Both the position numbers and the translations under genes were made by a program. DNA of 64,000 nucleotides from JAJEFO01 sp022819605 (GTDB taxonomy: Bacteria > Pseudomonadota > Alphaproteobacteria > Rhodobacterales > Rhodobacteraceae), in contig OZ244901.1 of NCBI GenBank assembly GCA_965221545.1, forward strand, positions 3,844,001 through 3,908,000, in the 5' to 3' direction. Below the pieces are notes generated by a model. It saw only the letters and a program-made list of their open reading frames with translations, was not told where the DNA came from and did not search any database. Numbering within the stretch: the stretch's first letter is position 1; every line of letters starts with the position of its first letter. Below, piece after piece: positions 1-8,819 of this stretch.

Positions 1-459
1 CTGCTCGTTATCGTCTCGTCCCGCTCGATCAACTCGCTGATCTGGGCGCTCCTCCTTATCGCGATCATCGGACCCGGCGTCTTCGCGGGCGTCATCGCCA
101 TCGCCATCCGTTCCATTGGATTCTGCGCAAAGCTCCTCTATGAAGCGATCGAGGAAATCGACCACACCCAAGTCGAGGCGATTTCCGCGACCGGCGCCAG
201 CCGCTGGCAGGTCATGGCCTATGGGATCGTCCCGCAAATCCTGCCTGCTTTCGCGGGGATTGCCGTTTTTCGCTGGGACATCAACATCCGTGAATCCACG
301 GTTCTGGGCTTGGTTGGCGCAGGTGGCATAGGCCTTCAACTGTCGGCGTCGCTCAACGTGCTTGCCTGGCCACAGGTGAGCCTGATCCTCCTTGTCATCC
401 TGGCCGCGGTGATGATCAGCGAGTGGGTCTCGGCAAAGGTTCGGGGTGCAATCATTTGA
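1..459 (+). CDS. phnE: Phosphonate-type ABC transporter permease, C-terminal part (5' end outside window)
   Basis: Inner-membrane subunit of a phosphonate/phosphate-ester type ABC importer. The frame is open from base 1, so only the last 152 residues are seen. They contain hydrophobic membrane segments and the cytoplasmic EAA-type loop (EAISATGASRWQVMAYGIVPQ) that docks on the ATPase, followed by the RESTVLGLVGAGGIG segment typical of PhnE. The ATPase and binding protein presumably lie upstream. Its TGA overlaps a TTG that probably starts the HAD phosphatase gene, so the two are likely co-transcribed. The true substrate (phosphonate, phosphite or another phospho-compound) cannot be read from the permease alone. 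Confidence 0.85.
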   Translation: MLVIVSSRSINSLIWALLLIAIIGPGVFAGVIAIAIRSIGFCAKLLYEAIEEIDHTQVEAISATGASRWQVMAYGIVPQILPAFAGIAVFRWDINIRESTVLGLVGAGGIGLQLSASLNVLAWPQVSLILLVILAAVMISEWVSAKVRGAII

Positions 460-1361
460 TTTCGATTTCGGCAGACGAGGCATTCAAAGCCTACGAGGCG
501 GCTCGGCACCGGCTCCCGGCACCACGCAGCGGCGACAGGCATGTCCGGCACATAGAAACGCTGGCTGACATTGCCGGGGACTACGACGTGTTCCTTCTGG
601 ACGCTTACGGCGTCCTGAACATCGGCACGACAGCGATACCTGGCGCCCGCGACCGCGTCGAGGCGTTGAAAGGCAACGGCAAACGCGTCTTGGTTGTGTC
701 CAATGCCGCCAGCATGCCCCAGGACAAACTTCTCGACAAATACCATCGGCTTGGATTCTCGTTCGTCGCGGAAGACATCGTGACAAGCCGCGCGACCCTA
801 GCTGCAGCAATTTCCGGCAAGGCCAAGACGCATTGGGGAGTGATGGCGGGAAAACACATGCTCTTCGACGACTTGGGTGACGTGAGCTACCTTGTCCTGG
901 CAGACGATCCCTCGGCATTCCGGGAAGTCGGAGGCTTCCTGCTGATCGAAAGCGGATCCTGGACGGAAGGCCGCCAGAAGATGCTGGAAGAGGCTCTCAA
1001 CGAGCGCTCGCGTCCGGTTCTCGTCGCCAATCCCGACATTGTTGCGCCACACGAAAGCTGGTTTTCGGTCGAGCCTGGCCATTTCGCTCACCGTCTGGCA
1101 GACCGTACCAGGATCGCACCAGAATTCTACGGCAAGCCCTTCAACAACATTTTCGATCTCGCCTTCGAACGGCTGGGGGCAGTCGAGCGTTCGCGTATCC
1201 TCATGGTAGGCGACAGCCTGCATACTGACATTCTCGGGGCGCAAAGTGCTGGCATAGACTCTGCGCTGATGGCGCGATTCGGCCTATTCGCAGGAAATGA
1301 CGCGGAGCGCGCCGTGGCATTGACCGGAATTGTTCCAGATTTCATTGTAGAGCGGCCATGA
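456..1361 (+). CDS. HAD-superfamily class IIA hydrolase (TIGR01459-like)
   Basis: Predicted cytoplasmic phosphatase of the NagD/PGPase-like HAD-IIA group. The nucleophile motif is near the N-terminus (FLLDAYGVLNIG), and the C-terminal motif (ILMVGDSLHTDILGAQSAGI) supplies the Mg-binding aspartates. I place the start at TTG 456, which overlaps the phnE stop (TTGA); an in-frame GTG at 423 inside phnE is the alternative. Coupling to a phosphonate-type permease upstream and a glycerol-phosphate importer downstream suggests it dephosphorylates an imported phospho-compound, but this is inferred from context only. Family membership is secure, the substrate unknown. Confidence 0.8.
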   Translation: MISISADEAFKAYEAARHRLPAPRSGDRHVRHIETLADIAGDYDVFLLDAYGVLNIGTTAIPGARDRVEALKGNGKRVLVVSNAASMPQDKLLDKYHRLGFSFVAEDIVTSRATLAAAISGKAKTHWGVMAGKHMLFDDLGDVSYLVLADDPSAFREVGGFLLIESGSWTEGRQKMLEEALNERSRPVLVANPDIVAPHESWFSVEPGHFAHRLADRTRIAPEFYGKPFNNIFDLAFERLGAVERSRILMVGDSLHTDILGAQSAGIDSALMARFGLFAGNDAERAVALTGIVPDFIVERP

Positions 1362-1461
1362 CCGACCTGGTTGTCATACGCTCTTCAAGTTGCACGTGCA
1401 CTACGCGCGGCATCACCGCGGCATACGCCGCAAATTCCGAAACTGAAAAAGGGAGACAACC

Positions 1462-2772
1462 ATGAAACGCACAATCTGCATTCTGGCCGCCTCGGCAACC
1501 CTGGGCACGGCCCAGGCCGCGATGGCCCAGACGGAAGTCGAATTCTGGCATGCCTTCACCGGCAGGCTGGGAGAGCTGGTGGCCGAACAGGTGGACACCT
1601 TCAACGCCTCACAGTCTGACTACACGGTCGTGGCCAGCCACAAGGGCAACTATTCGGAGACGCTGAACGCCGGAATCGCGGCCTTCCGTGCAGGCGAACA
1701 GCCCGACATACTCATGGTCTTCGAAGTCGGCACCGCCACGATGATGGCCGCCGAAGGCGCGGTGAAGCCGGTTCACGAAGTGATGGCAGCGGCGGGAGCC
1801 GACTTCGACCAGACCAAATACATCGGTTCGGTCAAGGGTTACTATACCTCGCCTGACGGCAACATGCTGTCGCTGCCGTTCAACTCGTCAACGCCGGTTC
1901 TTTGGGTCAACCGAGACAAGCTGAACGAAGCCGACATCGACCCGGACACCGATCTTTCGACCTGGGAAAATGTTGGCGCCGCTCTGGACGAGCTGAAAGC
2001 GGCTGGCGTCGACTGCCCGCTGACCACGGCATGGCAGAGCTGGGTTCACCTGGAGAACTTCTCGGCCTATCACAACACGCCGTTCGCCACGAAGGAAAAC
2101 GGCTTCGCTGGAACTGACACTGAACTGGCCTTCAATGGCCCGGCGCAGGTGACGCATATCGGTGCGATGGGCGACTGGGCAAGGGACGGAAAGTTTATCT
2201 ACGCCGGTCGTCGCAACGAGGGAGGCGCGAACTTCCGCGCTGGCGAGTGCGCGTTCTTCACCGAGTCGTCCGCCGGATATGCGGGCATCAGTTCCGAGGC
2301 CGAATTCGACTTTGAAGTGCATCCGCTGCCTTACTGGAAAGCTCTCGTCAGCGCGCCCCAGAACACCATCATCGGCGGCGCGTCGCTCTGGGTCATGGAA
2401 GGTCAGGGTGACGAGGAATACAAGGGCGTCGCGGCGTATCTGAACTTCCTCTCCAGCCCAGAGATCCAGGCCAAGTGGCACCAGGACACCGGCTATCTGC
2501 CGATTACGTCCGAGGCAGGGGAACTGACGAAGAGCCAGGGTTTCTACGAGGCCAACCCCGGCACCGACGTTGCGGTCATCCAGATGACAGCGAATGAGCC
2601 GACGGCGAATTCAAAAGGACTTCGACTGGGTTCCTTCGACCAGATCCGCGGGATCATCGACGAGGAACTGGAAGCGGTATGGTCTGGTGACAAGGATGCG
2701 CAGGCGGCGCTCGACAGCGCGGTTGAGCGGGGCAACGTGCTTCTGCGCCGGTTCGAGCAGGCGACCCGCTAG
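1462..2772 (+). CDS. ugpB: sn-Glycerol-3-phosphate ABC transporter substrate-binding protein
   Basis: Periplasmic binding protein of 436 residues. An N-terminal Sec signal peptide is clear (MKRTICILAASATLGTAQAAMAQ, cleavage near residue 22), followed by the mature start TEVEFWHAFTG typical of UgpB. The family-1 fold carries the PFNSSTPVLWVNRDKL and FNGPAQVTHIGAMGDW blocks. UgpB proteins bind sn-glycerol-3-phosphate and glycerophosphodiesters. A good ribosome binding site (GGGAGA) lies just upstream of the ATG. It is the first gene of a ugpBAEC operon and is followed by a strong stem-loop before ugpA, an arrangement that usually gives excess binding protein over membrane subunits. Confidence 0.9.
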   Translation: MKRTICILAASATLGTAQAAMAQTEVEFWHAFTGRLGELVAEQVDTFNASQSDYTVVASHKGNYSETLNAGIAAFRAGEQPDILMVFEVGTATMMAAEGAVKPVHEVMAAAGADFDQTKYIGSVKGYYTSPDGNMLSLPFNSSTPVLWVNRDKLNEADIDPDTDLSTWENVGAALDELKAAGVDCPLTTAWQSWVHLENFSAYHNTPFATKENGFAGTDTELAFNGPAQVTHIGAMGDWARDGKFIYAGRRNEGGANFRAGECAFFTESSAGYAGISSEAEFDFEVHPLPYWKALVSAPQNTIIGGASLWVMEGQGDEEYKGVAAYLNFLSSPEIQAKWHQDTGYLPITSEAGELTKSQGFYEANPGTDVAVIQMTANEPTANSKGLRLGSFDQIRGIIDEELEAVWSGDKDAQAALDSAVERGNVLLRRFEQATR

Positions 2773-2782
2773 CGGGCAAACA

Positions 2783-2810
2783 GGCTGCCCCGAATCCATT
2801 CGGGGCAGCC
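2783..2810 (+). terminator. Intercistronic stem-loop between ugpB and ugpA
   Basis: A perfect 12-bp stem (2783-2794 pairing with 2799-2810, arm GGCTGCCCCGAA) with a TCCA loop lies 10 bp after the ugpB stop and 12 bp before the ugpA start. There is no T-run after it, so it is more likely an mRNA-stabilising or attenuating hairpin than a full terminator. Similar hairpins follow two other binding-protein genes in this window. Confidence 0.75.
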
Positions 2811-2822
2811 AGTCAAGGGGCC

Positions 2823-3704
2823 ATGGAAAAACGCGTCAAATTCAAGGGACTCTGGCTGCCAATCCTGCTGGTATTGCCGCAGTTCCTGATCACTGCCATC
2901 TTCTTTTTCTACCCGGCGGGGCAGGCAATCTGGCAATCGCTTTTCATTCCCGACCCGTTCGGGTTGTCCATGCAATGGGTCGGGCTAGGGAATTTCGAGT
3001 TCCTGCTGGCGGACCGCTACTACCGCGCCTCGTTCCTCACGACCGCTGTCTTCTCAATCCTCGTAACCGTCGTGTCGATGGGCGTGGCGCTCTACCTGGC
3101 CGTGCTGGCGGACCGCCTTGTCAAGGGGTCCGGCACATATCGAACGCTTCTCATCTGGCCTTATGCCGTCGCCCCGGCAGTCGCGGGGGTGCTTTGGCTG
3201 TTCATGTTCAACACGCGTGTTGGCGTGGTGACGTGGTATCTCGGCTTGCTGGGATACGACTGGAACCATGTCCTGAACGAGGGCGAAGCGATGGGTCTTG
3301 TCGTTGTTGCCAGCGCCTGGGGGCGAATCAGCTACAACTTCCTCTTCTTCCTCGCCGGGCTTCAGGCAATCCCGCGCTCCGTGATCGAGGCCGCCGCCAT
3401 AGACGGTGCACATTTCTGGACGCGGTTTCGAACGATCGTCTTTCCGCTTCTTTCCCCGACGACCTTCTTCCTCCTGGTCGTGAACATCATCTACTCGTTC
3501 TTCGAGACATTCGGCGTGATCCACACGATCACGTCCGGCGGGCCCCAGCAGGCCACGACGATCCTCGTGTACAAGGTCTACGCCGACGGATTCGTCGGAC
3601 AGGACCTCGGTTCCTCTGCCGCGCAGTCGGTGATTCTCCTGGCGATCGTCTCGCTTCTGACGGTCATCCAGTTCAAGTACATTGAGCGAAGGGTGCACTA
3701 CTGA
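2823..3704 (+). CDS. ugpA: Glycerol-3-phosphate ABC transporter permease UgpA
   Basis: Inner-membrane permease of 293 residues with about six hydrophobic segments and the EAA loop IEAAAIDGAHFWTRFRTIVFPLL that contacts the ATPase. The N-terminus (KGLWLPILLVLPQFLITAIFFFYP) matches UgpA-type proteins. It follows ugpB after a stem-loop and ends in a TGATG overlap with ugpE, which indicates translational coupling. It forms the transmembrane channel with UgpE. The start ATG at 2823 has an AAGGGG element just upstream. Confidence 0.9.
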   Translation: MEKRVKFKGLWLPILLVLPQFLITAIFFFYPAGQAIWQSLFIPDPFGLSMQWVGLGNFEFLLADRYYRASFLTTAVFSILVTVVSMGVALYLAVLADRLVKGSGTYRTLLIWPYAVAPAVAGVLWLFMFNTRVGVVTWYLGLLGYDWNHVLNEGEAMGLVVVASAWGRISYNFLFFLAGLQAIPRSVIEAAAIDGAHFWTRFRTIVFPLLSPTTFFLLVVNIIYSFFETFGVIHTITSGGPQQATTILVYKVYADGFVGQDLGSSAAQSVILLAIVSLLTVIQFKYIERRVHY

Positions 3705-4558
3705 TGGCCGAGCAGAATGGCATGGTGGAAAAACGCGGCGCGGGGCTTTGGCTCGTCCATCTCGGCCTTATCGTGGGCATCGCTTTCATCTTCTTCCCGA
3801 TCTGGCTGGCCTTCGTCGCGTCAACCGTTGAACAGCAGGAAATTGTCCGCCCACCGATGCCGCTTCTGCCCGGCGACCAGTTCTTCTCGAACTACGCCCG
3901 GGCCTTGACCTCGGGCGTCAACGCGCCAGTGTCGACGATGCTGATGAATTCAATGATCATGGCGATAGGGATTTCGCTCGGGAAGATCGCAATCAGCCTT
4001 CTTTCAGCCTTCGCCATCGTCTACTTTCGCTTCCCGGCGCGGCGGCTCTTTTTCTGGCTGATCTTCCTGACACTGATGCTGCCCGTCGAAGTCAGGATCG
4101 TGCCGACCTATGAGGTCATCGCGAATTTTGGAATGCTTAACAGCTATCAGGGCTTGATCCTGCCGCTGATTGCGTCCGCCACCGCCACGTTCCTGTTCCG
4201 CCAGTTCTTCATGACCGTGCCGGACGAACTGGCCGAGGCGGCACGCGTCGACGGAGCGGGTCCAATGCGGTTCTTCTTCGACATCCTCTTGCCGATGAGC
4301 CGCACGAACATCGCTGCGCTCTTCGTGATTCTCTTCATCTACGGCTGGAACCAGTATCTCTGGCCGCTTCTGATCACCACGGATCCCGAAATGAACACGA
4401 TCGTCATGGGCATCAAGCAGATGTTCCCGTCTGGCGACGACACGGCTGACTGGCCGGTGATCATGGCGACCTCGATCCTTGCCATGGTGCCGCCGGTGCT
4501 GGTGGTCGTGGGAATGCAAAGACTCTTCATCCGCGGACTTGTGGACAGCGAGAAGTAG
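3704..4558 (+). CDS. ugpE: Glycerol-3-phosphate ABC transporter permease UgpE
   Basis: Second permease of the importer, 284 residues, with about six membrane segments and the coupling loop LAEAARVDGAGPMRFFFDILLPMS. The C-terminal IKQMFPSGDDTADWPVIMATSILAMVPPV segment is characteristic of UgpE. The ATG shares its A with the ugpA TGA, and ugpC begins 3 bp after its stop. It pairs with UgpA in the membrane and docks to UgpC. Confidence 0.9.
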   Translation: MAEQNGMVEKRGAGLWLVHLGLIVGIAFIFFPIWLAFVASTVEQQEIVRPPMPLLPGDQFFSNYARALTSGVNAPVSTMLMNSMIMAIGISLGKIAISLLSAFAIVYFRFPARRLFFWLIFLTLMLPVEVRIVPTYEVIANFGMLNSYQGLILPLIASATATFLFRQFFMTVPDELAEAARVDGAGPMRFFFDILLPMSRTNIAALFVILFIYGWNQYLWPLLITTDPEMNTIVMGIKQMFPSGDDTADWPVIMATSILAMVPPVLVVVGMQRLFIRGLVDSEK

Positions 4559-4561
4559 GAA

Positions 4562-5560
4562 ATGGCAACGCTCACACTCAACAACGTGAAGAAATCCTTC
4601 GGCAAGACGGACGTCATTCATGGCATATCGATCAATGTCGAGGATGGAGAATTCATCGTCATCGTCGGGCCGTCGGGCTGCGGAAAGTCCACGCTCCTCA
4701 GGATGGTGGCCGGGCTTGAGACCATCACGAGCGGCGATGTCCAGATCGACGGGCGTCGGGTCAACGACCAGGAGCCCATGGATCGTGACATCGCCATGGT
4801 CTTTCAGAACTACGCGCTCTATCCGCACATGTCGGTCTTCGACAACATGGCCTACGGCCTCAAGATCGCAAGGACGCCACGCGCCGAAATCGAAGAGCGC
4901 GTGGCACATGCGGCAAAGCTCTTGCAGCTTGAGACCTTTCTTCAGCGCAAGCCCCGTGAACTGTCTGGCGGCCAGCGCCAGCGCGTGGCCATGGGTCGCG
5001 CCATCGTCCGCAAGCCTGCTGTCTTCCTGTTCGATGAGCCGCTGTCGAATCTTGATGCCAAGCTTCGCGTGCAGATGCGCCTCGAAATCAAGGCGCTGCA
5101 ACGCGAACTGGGCGTCACCGCGCTGTACGTCACGCACGATCAGGTCGAGGCCATGACGATGGCCGACCGAATGGTCGTCATGAACGGCGGCATTGCAGAC
5201 CAGGTCGGCGAACCGCTGGAAGTCTACGCCAATCCAGCGACCGAATTCGTGGCGGGATTCATCGGGTCGCCTCCGACCAACTTCCTCTCGGCAGATATCC
5301 TTGGACGATCAGGCGACACGAAGATCGGCGTCAGGCCGGAACACACTCGGCTGTCCGATGGCGGCAGTCTGAAGGCACGGGCGGCATATTCCGAAGCTCT
5401 CGGCGCCGAGACGCTCGTGCACCTGAAATGCGCTGACGGAACGCAAGTCACCGTTCGACAGGACGCCGCGTCGACGATTCCACCGGAAGGCACCGAGGTC
5501 GGACTGGATTGGGACCCCGCAAACGAGATGAGATTCGATTCATCGGGACGGCGTTGTTGA
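4562..5560 (+). CDS. ugpC: Glycerol-3-phosphate ABC transporter ATP-binding protein UgpC
   Basis: Cytoplasmic ATPase of 332 residues. Walker A (GPSGCGKST) is at residues 36-44, the Q-loop follows in AMVFQNYALYPHM, then the ABC signature LSGGQRQR, Walker B with VFLFDEPLSNLDAK, and the switch His in YVTHDQVEAMT. The C-terminal quarter is a TOBE/MalK-like regulatory domain (KIGVRPEHTRLSD). At 332 residues it is slightly shorter than usual MalK-type subunits (about 355-370), the reduction being in the C-terminal domain. It completes the ugpBAEC operon; an AMP-forming ligase follows after 85 bp. Confidence 0.9.
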   Translation: MATLTLNNVKKSFGKTDVIHGISINVEDGEFIVIVGPSGCGKSTLLRMVAGLETITSGDVQIDGRRVNDQEPMDRDIAMVFQNYALYPHMSVFDNMAYGLKIARTPRAEIEERVAHAAKLLQLETFLQRKPRELSGGQRQRVAMGRAIVRKPAVFLFDEPLSNLDAKLRVQMRLEIKALQRELGVTALYVTHDQVEAMTMADRMVVMNGGIADQVGEPLEVYANPATEFVAGFIGSPPTNFLSADILGRSGDTKIGVRPEHTRLSDGGSLKARAAYSEALGAETLVHLKCADGTQVTVRQDAASTIPPEGTEVGLDWDPANEMRFDSSGRRC

Positions 5561-5645
5561 CAGAGTCAGCGCAATCCAACGACGTTGTCAAATTCCATTT
5601 CGCTGATAAACCTGAGGCTACGAGGTCAGCGGCACCAGGCGGACG

Positions 5646-7262
5646 GTGATGACAGCATATGACGGGAAGGAACTGGCGAAGCGGCCCGCAAATTTCCAGC
5701 CGTTGTCGCCGGTGTCCATGCTCAAGCGAACGGCTCAAGTCTATCCAGACCGCACCGCTCAAGTCCATGGACGCATCAGGCGCAGCTGGGCGGAGGTTGG
5801 TGAACGATGCCGCCGTCTCGCGTCAGCGCTCGAGGGACGCGGTGTCGAAAAGGGTGACACGGTGGCGGTCCTAGCGCCAAACATCCCCGAGGCGTTTGAA
5901 TGCGCCTTCGCGGTGCCGATGCTGGGCGCAGTTCTAAACACCAACAACACGCGCCTGGACGCAGCCACGATTGCATACATCCTCGGGCACGGTGAGGCGA
6001 AGGCCCTCCTTGTGGACACGGAGCTGTCGGAAAAGGCCAAGGCCGCCGTGGCGGAATACGGTCGCGACATCCTTGTGGTCGACATCGAGGACAGCGAGGG
6101 CCCAGGCGGCGAGAGAATCGGCTCGGTCACGTATGACGAGCTGCTGGCGGAAGGCGACCCGCACTTCCAATACCGCCTGCCTGACGATGAATGGGATGCG
6201 CTTGCACTGAACTACACCTCCGGAACGACGGGACGACCAAAGGGCGTCGTCTATTCGCACCGTGGAGCGTTCACCAACGCGGTCAACAACGTCATCACCT
6301 GGTCGATTCCCCGGCATCCGGTATATCTCTGGACACTTCCGCTCTTTCACTGCAATGGCTGGTGCTTTCCCTGGACGATCACGCTGCTGGGCGGAACGAA
6401 CGTGTTCCTGCGAGCACCGCGCGCCGGCCCCATTTTCGACGCATTTGCCGATCACGGCGTGACGCATCTTTGCGGTGCGCCGATCATCATGTCGCTCATC
6501 GCGGGAGCAAGTGCCGAGGAGCGTCGCGACTTCTCGCAGAAAGTCGAAATGATGACGGCGGCCGCGCCGCCGCCCGCAAGCGTCATCGAATCCATCGAGG
6601 CGCTTGGAATCAACGTCACCCATGTCTACGGCCTGACCGAATCCTACGGTCCCGCCGTGGTCTGCGCATGGCAGAAGGAATGGGACGACCTGCCGGCGGA
6701 CGAACGCGCGCGACGCAAGGCACGTCAGGGCGTGGCTTACGAGCTGGAAGAGGACGTGACGGTTCTCGATCCGGACACGTGCGAGCCTGTCCCGTGGGAC
6801 GGCAAGACAAGCGGTGAAATCGCCTTTCGGGGCAACATCGTCATGAAAGGCTATCTCAAGCAGGAGGAAACTACGGACGAGGCGTTCAGGAACGGATGGT
6901 TCTGGTCGGGAGACATCGCGGTGCAGCATCCGGACGGCTATATCGAGATCCGCGACCGCGCCAAGGACATCATCATCTCTGGCGGCGAGAACATCAGTTC
7001 GATCGAGGTCGAGAACGCGCTCTACACTCATCCGGCCGTGGGACTTGCCGCTGTCGTGGCCATGCCGGACGAAAGGTGGGGCGAAGTCCCCTGCGCATTC
7101 GTCGAACTGGCCGAAGGCGCCAGTGCCACCGAGGACGAGCTTCTCGAACACGCGCGCGCCGGGCTGGCCGGGTTTCAGCGTCCCAAGAAGATCGTCTTCG
7201 GCGAACTCCCCAAGACATCGACGGGCAAGATCCTGAAAACCGAGTTACGAAAACGCATCTGA
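5646..7262 (+). CDS. AMP-forming acyl-CoA synthetase (DmdB / acyl-activating-enzyme-like)
   Basis: Adenylate-forming ligase of 538 residues that would activate a carboxylic acid to acyl-AMP and then acyl-CoA. Motifs in order: LNYTSGTTGRPKGVV (ATP-binding A3), VYGLTESYGP (A5), WFWSGDIAVQHPDGYIEIRDRAKDIIISGGENIS (A7-A8) and the catalytic Lys in PKTSTGKILKTELRK (A10). The N-terminus (PLSPVSMLKRTAQVYPDRTAQVHG) resembles the clade that contains bacterial methylmercaptopropionyl-CoA ligases and plant acyl-activating enzymes. The acid used cannot be settled from sequence. The gene starts 85 bp after ugpC and is followed after 17 bp by thiN. Confidence 0.85.
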   Translation: MMTAYDGKELAKRPANFQPLSPVSMLKRTAQVYPDRTAQVHGRIRRSWAEVGERCRRLASALEGRGVEKGDTVAVLAPNIPEAFECAFAVPMLGAVLNTNNTRLDAATIAYILGHGEAKALLVDTELSEKAKAAVAEYGRDILVVDIEDSEGPGGERIGSVTYDELLAEGDPHFQYRLPDDEWDALALNYTSGTTGRPKGVVYSHRGAFTNAVNNVITWSIPRHPVYLWTLPLFHCNGWCFPWTITLLGGTNVFLRAPRAGPIFDAFADHGVTHLCGAPIIMSLIAGASAEERRDFSQKVEMMTAAAPPPASVIESIEALGINVTHVYGLTESYGPAVVCAWQKEWDDLPADERARRKARQGVAYELEEDVTVLDPDTCEPVPWDGKTSGEIAFRGNIVMKGYLKQEETTDEAFRNGWFWSGDIAVQHPDGYIEIRDRAKDIIISGGENISSIEVENALYTHPAVGLAAVVAMPDERWGEVPCAFVELAEGASATEDELLEHARAGLAGFQRPKKIVFGELPKTSTGKILKTELRKRI

Positions 7263-7279
7263 ACAAGGGGCGAATTGCC

Positions 7280-7960
7280 GTGACACTTGGCAAGGTCCAG
7301 TCCGACACCGGAGTGACGCTTGTTGGAGCCGGCCGTCCGCATGCCTCGGACATTGCGGCATCGATGGCACTTGCGCCGCACCTCGTGGCTGCGGACGGCG
7401 GCGCGAATTCCTGCATTGCCGCCGGCGTCGAGCCATGTGCCGTCATTGGCGATCTCGATTCGATCACCGACGAGACACGTGCCGCCCTGCCGGAAGCCAG
7501 GATCATCGAGTATGCCGACCAGGACATCACGGATTTCGAGAAATGTCTCCGCCTGCTCGACGCGCCTTTCGTGATCGCCACCGGTTTCACCGAAGGCCGG
7601 CTTGACCACACGCTTGCCGTGTTTTCGGTCCTCGCGCGCTGCATGGGCCCGCCCACGATTGTGCTGGGAATCGAAGACGTTGCCTTTGCCGCGCCACGTC
7701 GGCTGGTTCTTGACCTTCCCGACGGCTCGCGGTTCTCGCTCTTTCCGATGGCGCCGGTGAAGGGCTCCTCGACAGGACTACGCTGGCCCATCGACGGATT
7801 GAAGCTTGATCCCATGGGCCGCCTTGGCACGTCCAATCTGGCGTCCGGACGGGTTGAGCTCGAATTCGACAGTCCGGGATGCATCACGTTGATTCCGAGG
7901 CTCCACCTCGCCCTGGCAATCGCTGCGCTGACCGGATCAGCGCGTGCTCCCGGTAGATGA
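7280..7960 (+). CDS. thiN: Thiamine pyrophosphokinase
   Basis: Converts thiamine and ATP to thiamine diphosphate. The 226-residue protein has the family hallmarks VAADGGANSC (N-terminal nucleotide-binding region), VIGDLDSI and DQDITDFEKCLRLL, plus a GFTEGRLDHTLA segment. The start is GTG 7280 preceded by AAGGGGCG. An in-frame extension upstream runs inside the acyl-CoA synthetase gene and is not credible. Its last 77 bp overlap the 3' end of the convergent DMT transporter gene. No TPP riboswitch is visible in front of it; it most likely rides on upstream transcription. Confidence 0.88.
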   Translation: MTLGKVQSDTGVTLVGAGRPHASDIAASMALAPHLVAADGGANSCIAAGVEPCAVIGDLDSITDETRAALPEARIIEYADQDITDFEKCLRLLDAPFVIATGFTEGRLDHTLAVFSVLARCMGPPTIVLGIEDVAFAAPRRLVLDLPDGSRFSLFPMAPVKGSSTGLRWPIDGLKLDPMGRLGTSNLASGRVELEFDSPGCITLIPRLHLALAIAALTGSARAPGR

Positions 7961-8819
7961 CATAGAGGCCCGACGCGATCGTCACGAGAATGCCGGCCAG
8001 CGCCAGGCCATTCGGGAAGTCCTTGAAGATCAGCCAGCCCAGCAAGGCGGCGATCGGGATTTCAAGGTACTGCATCGGCGCCAGGGTCGCCGACGGCGCG
8101 AAACGCAGCGACCAGGTCATCATGAGATGCGCGCAGGTCCCGAGAAGCCCCATTGCGGCCAGCAGCCAAATCGAGACCGGATCGGGCATTGCAACCGCAA
8201 AGCCGGGAACGTCATTGGGCGCCAGCACCGCCAGAAGAGGAACAAGCAGCGCGCAGGCGATCACGCCCGAGACCGCCTGCAGGGACACGGCATCCACCTC
8301 TTTCGCCAGCTGCCGCGTCGCAAGCACGAAGAAGGCAAAGTCGATCGCCACGGCCACCGGCAGGAGCGCAGGCCAGCCGACCTCTGCAAAGCTGGGCTGC
8401 ATGACCAGCAAGGTGCCGATAAAGCCGACGCAACAGGCAATCATCCGACGGCTGCCGACGTCCTCGCCCAGGACGAAGCGACCAAGAAACAGGGTGATGA
8501 AAGGCATGACAAATGCAATGGCCACGGCATCGGCGAGCGGCAGGTACCTGAGCGAAAGAAACATCAGGCCGATCCCCACCACATGCAGGATTGCCCTGAT
8601 CGTGATCAAGCGAATCCTTTCGATCGCCGGCGCGAGGGAAATTCCCGCGAACACGACGACGGGAAGAAGCACAATGGCCTGAATCGCCATTCGGACCGTC
8701 ACCAGGACGGCCACGTCAACGTGCTCGCCCAGCAGCTTCGCCAGGGCGTCTCCCATTGGCACCATCATGCAGAAGCCCAGCATGAGAAGGACGCCGATCG
8801 CGGGCTGATCGCGTGTCAT
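7884..8819 (-). CDS. DMT-superfamily (EamA) membrane transporter
   Basis: Polytopic membrane protein of 311 residues with two EamA repeats. Hydrophobic segments start at about residue 8 (IGVLLMLGFCMMVPMGDALAKLL) and recur through the protein, for about ten in all. The repeat hallmark LPLADAVAIAFVMPFITLFLGRFVLGE in the first half and LAPMQYLEIPIAALLGWLIFKD in the second are typical. EamA proteins are mostly exporters of amino acids or metabolites; the substrate is unknown. The C-terminal tail, 77 bp, is antisense to the end of thiN, an unusually deep 3' overlap for two real genes. Confidence 0.85.
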   Translation of the reverse strand: MTRDQPAIGVLLMLGFCMMVPMGDALAKLLGEHVDVAVLVTVRMAIQAIVLLPVVVFAGISLAPAIERIRLITIRAILHVVGIGLMFLSLRYLPLADAVAIAFVMPFITLFLGRFVLGEDVGSRRMIACCVGFIGTLLVMQPSFAEVGWPALLPVAVAIDFAFFVLATRQLAKEVDAVSLQAVSGVIACALLVPLLAVLAPNDVPGFAVAMPDPVSIWLLAAMGLLGTCAHLMMTWSLRFAPSATLAPMQYLEIPIAALLGWLIFKDFPNGLALAGILVTIASGLYVIYREHALIRSAQRLPGRGGASEST

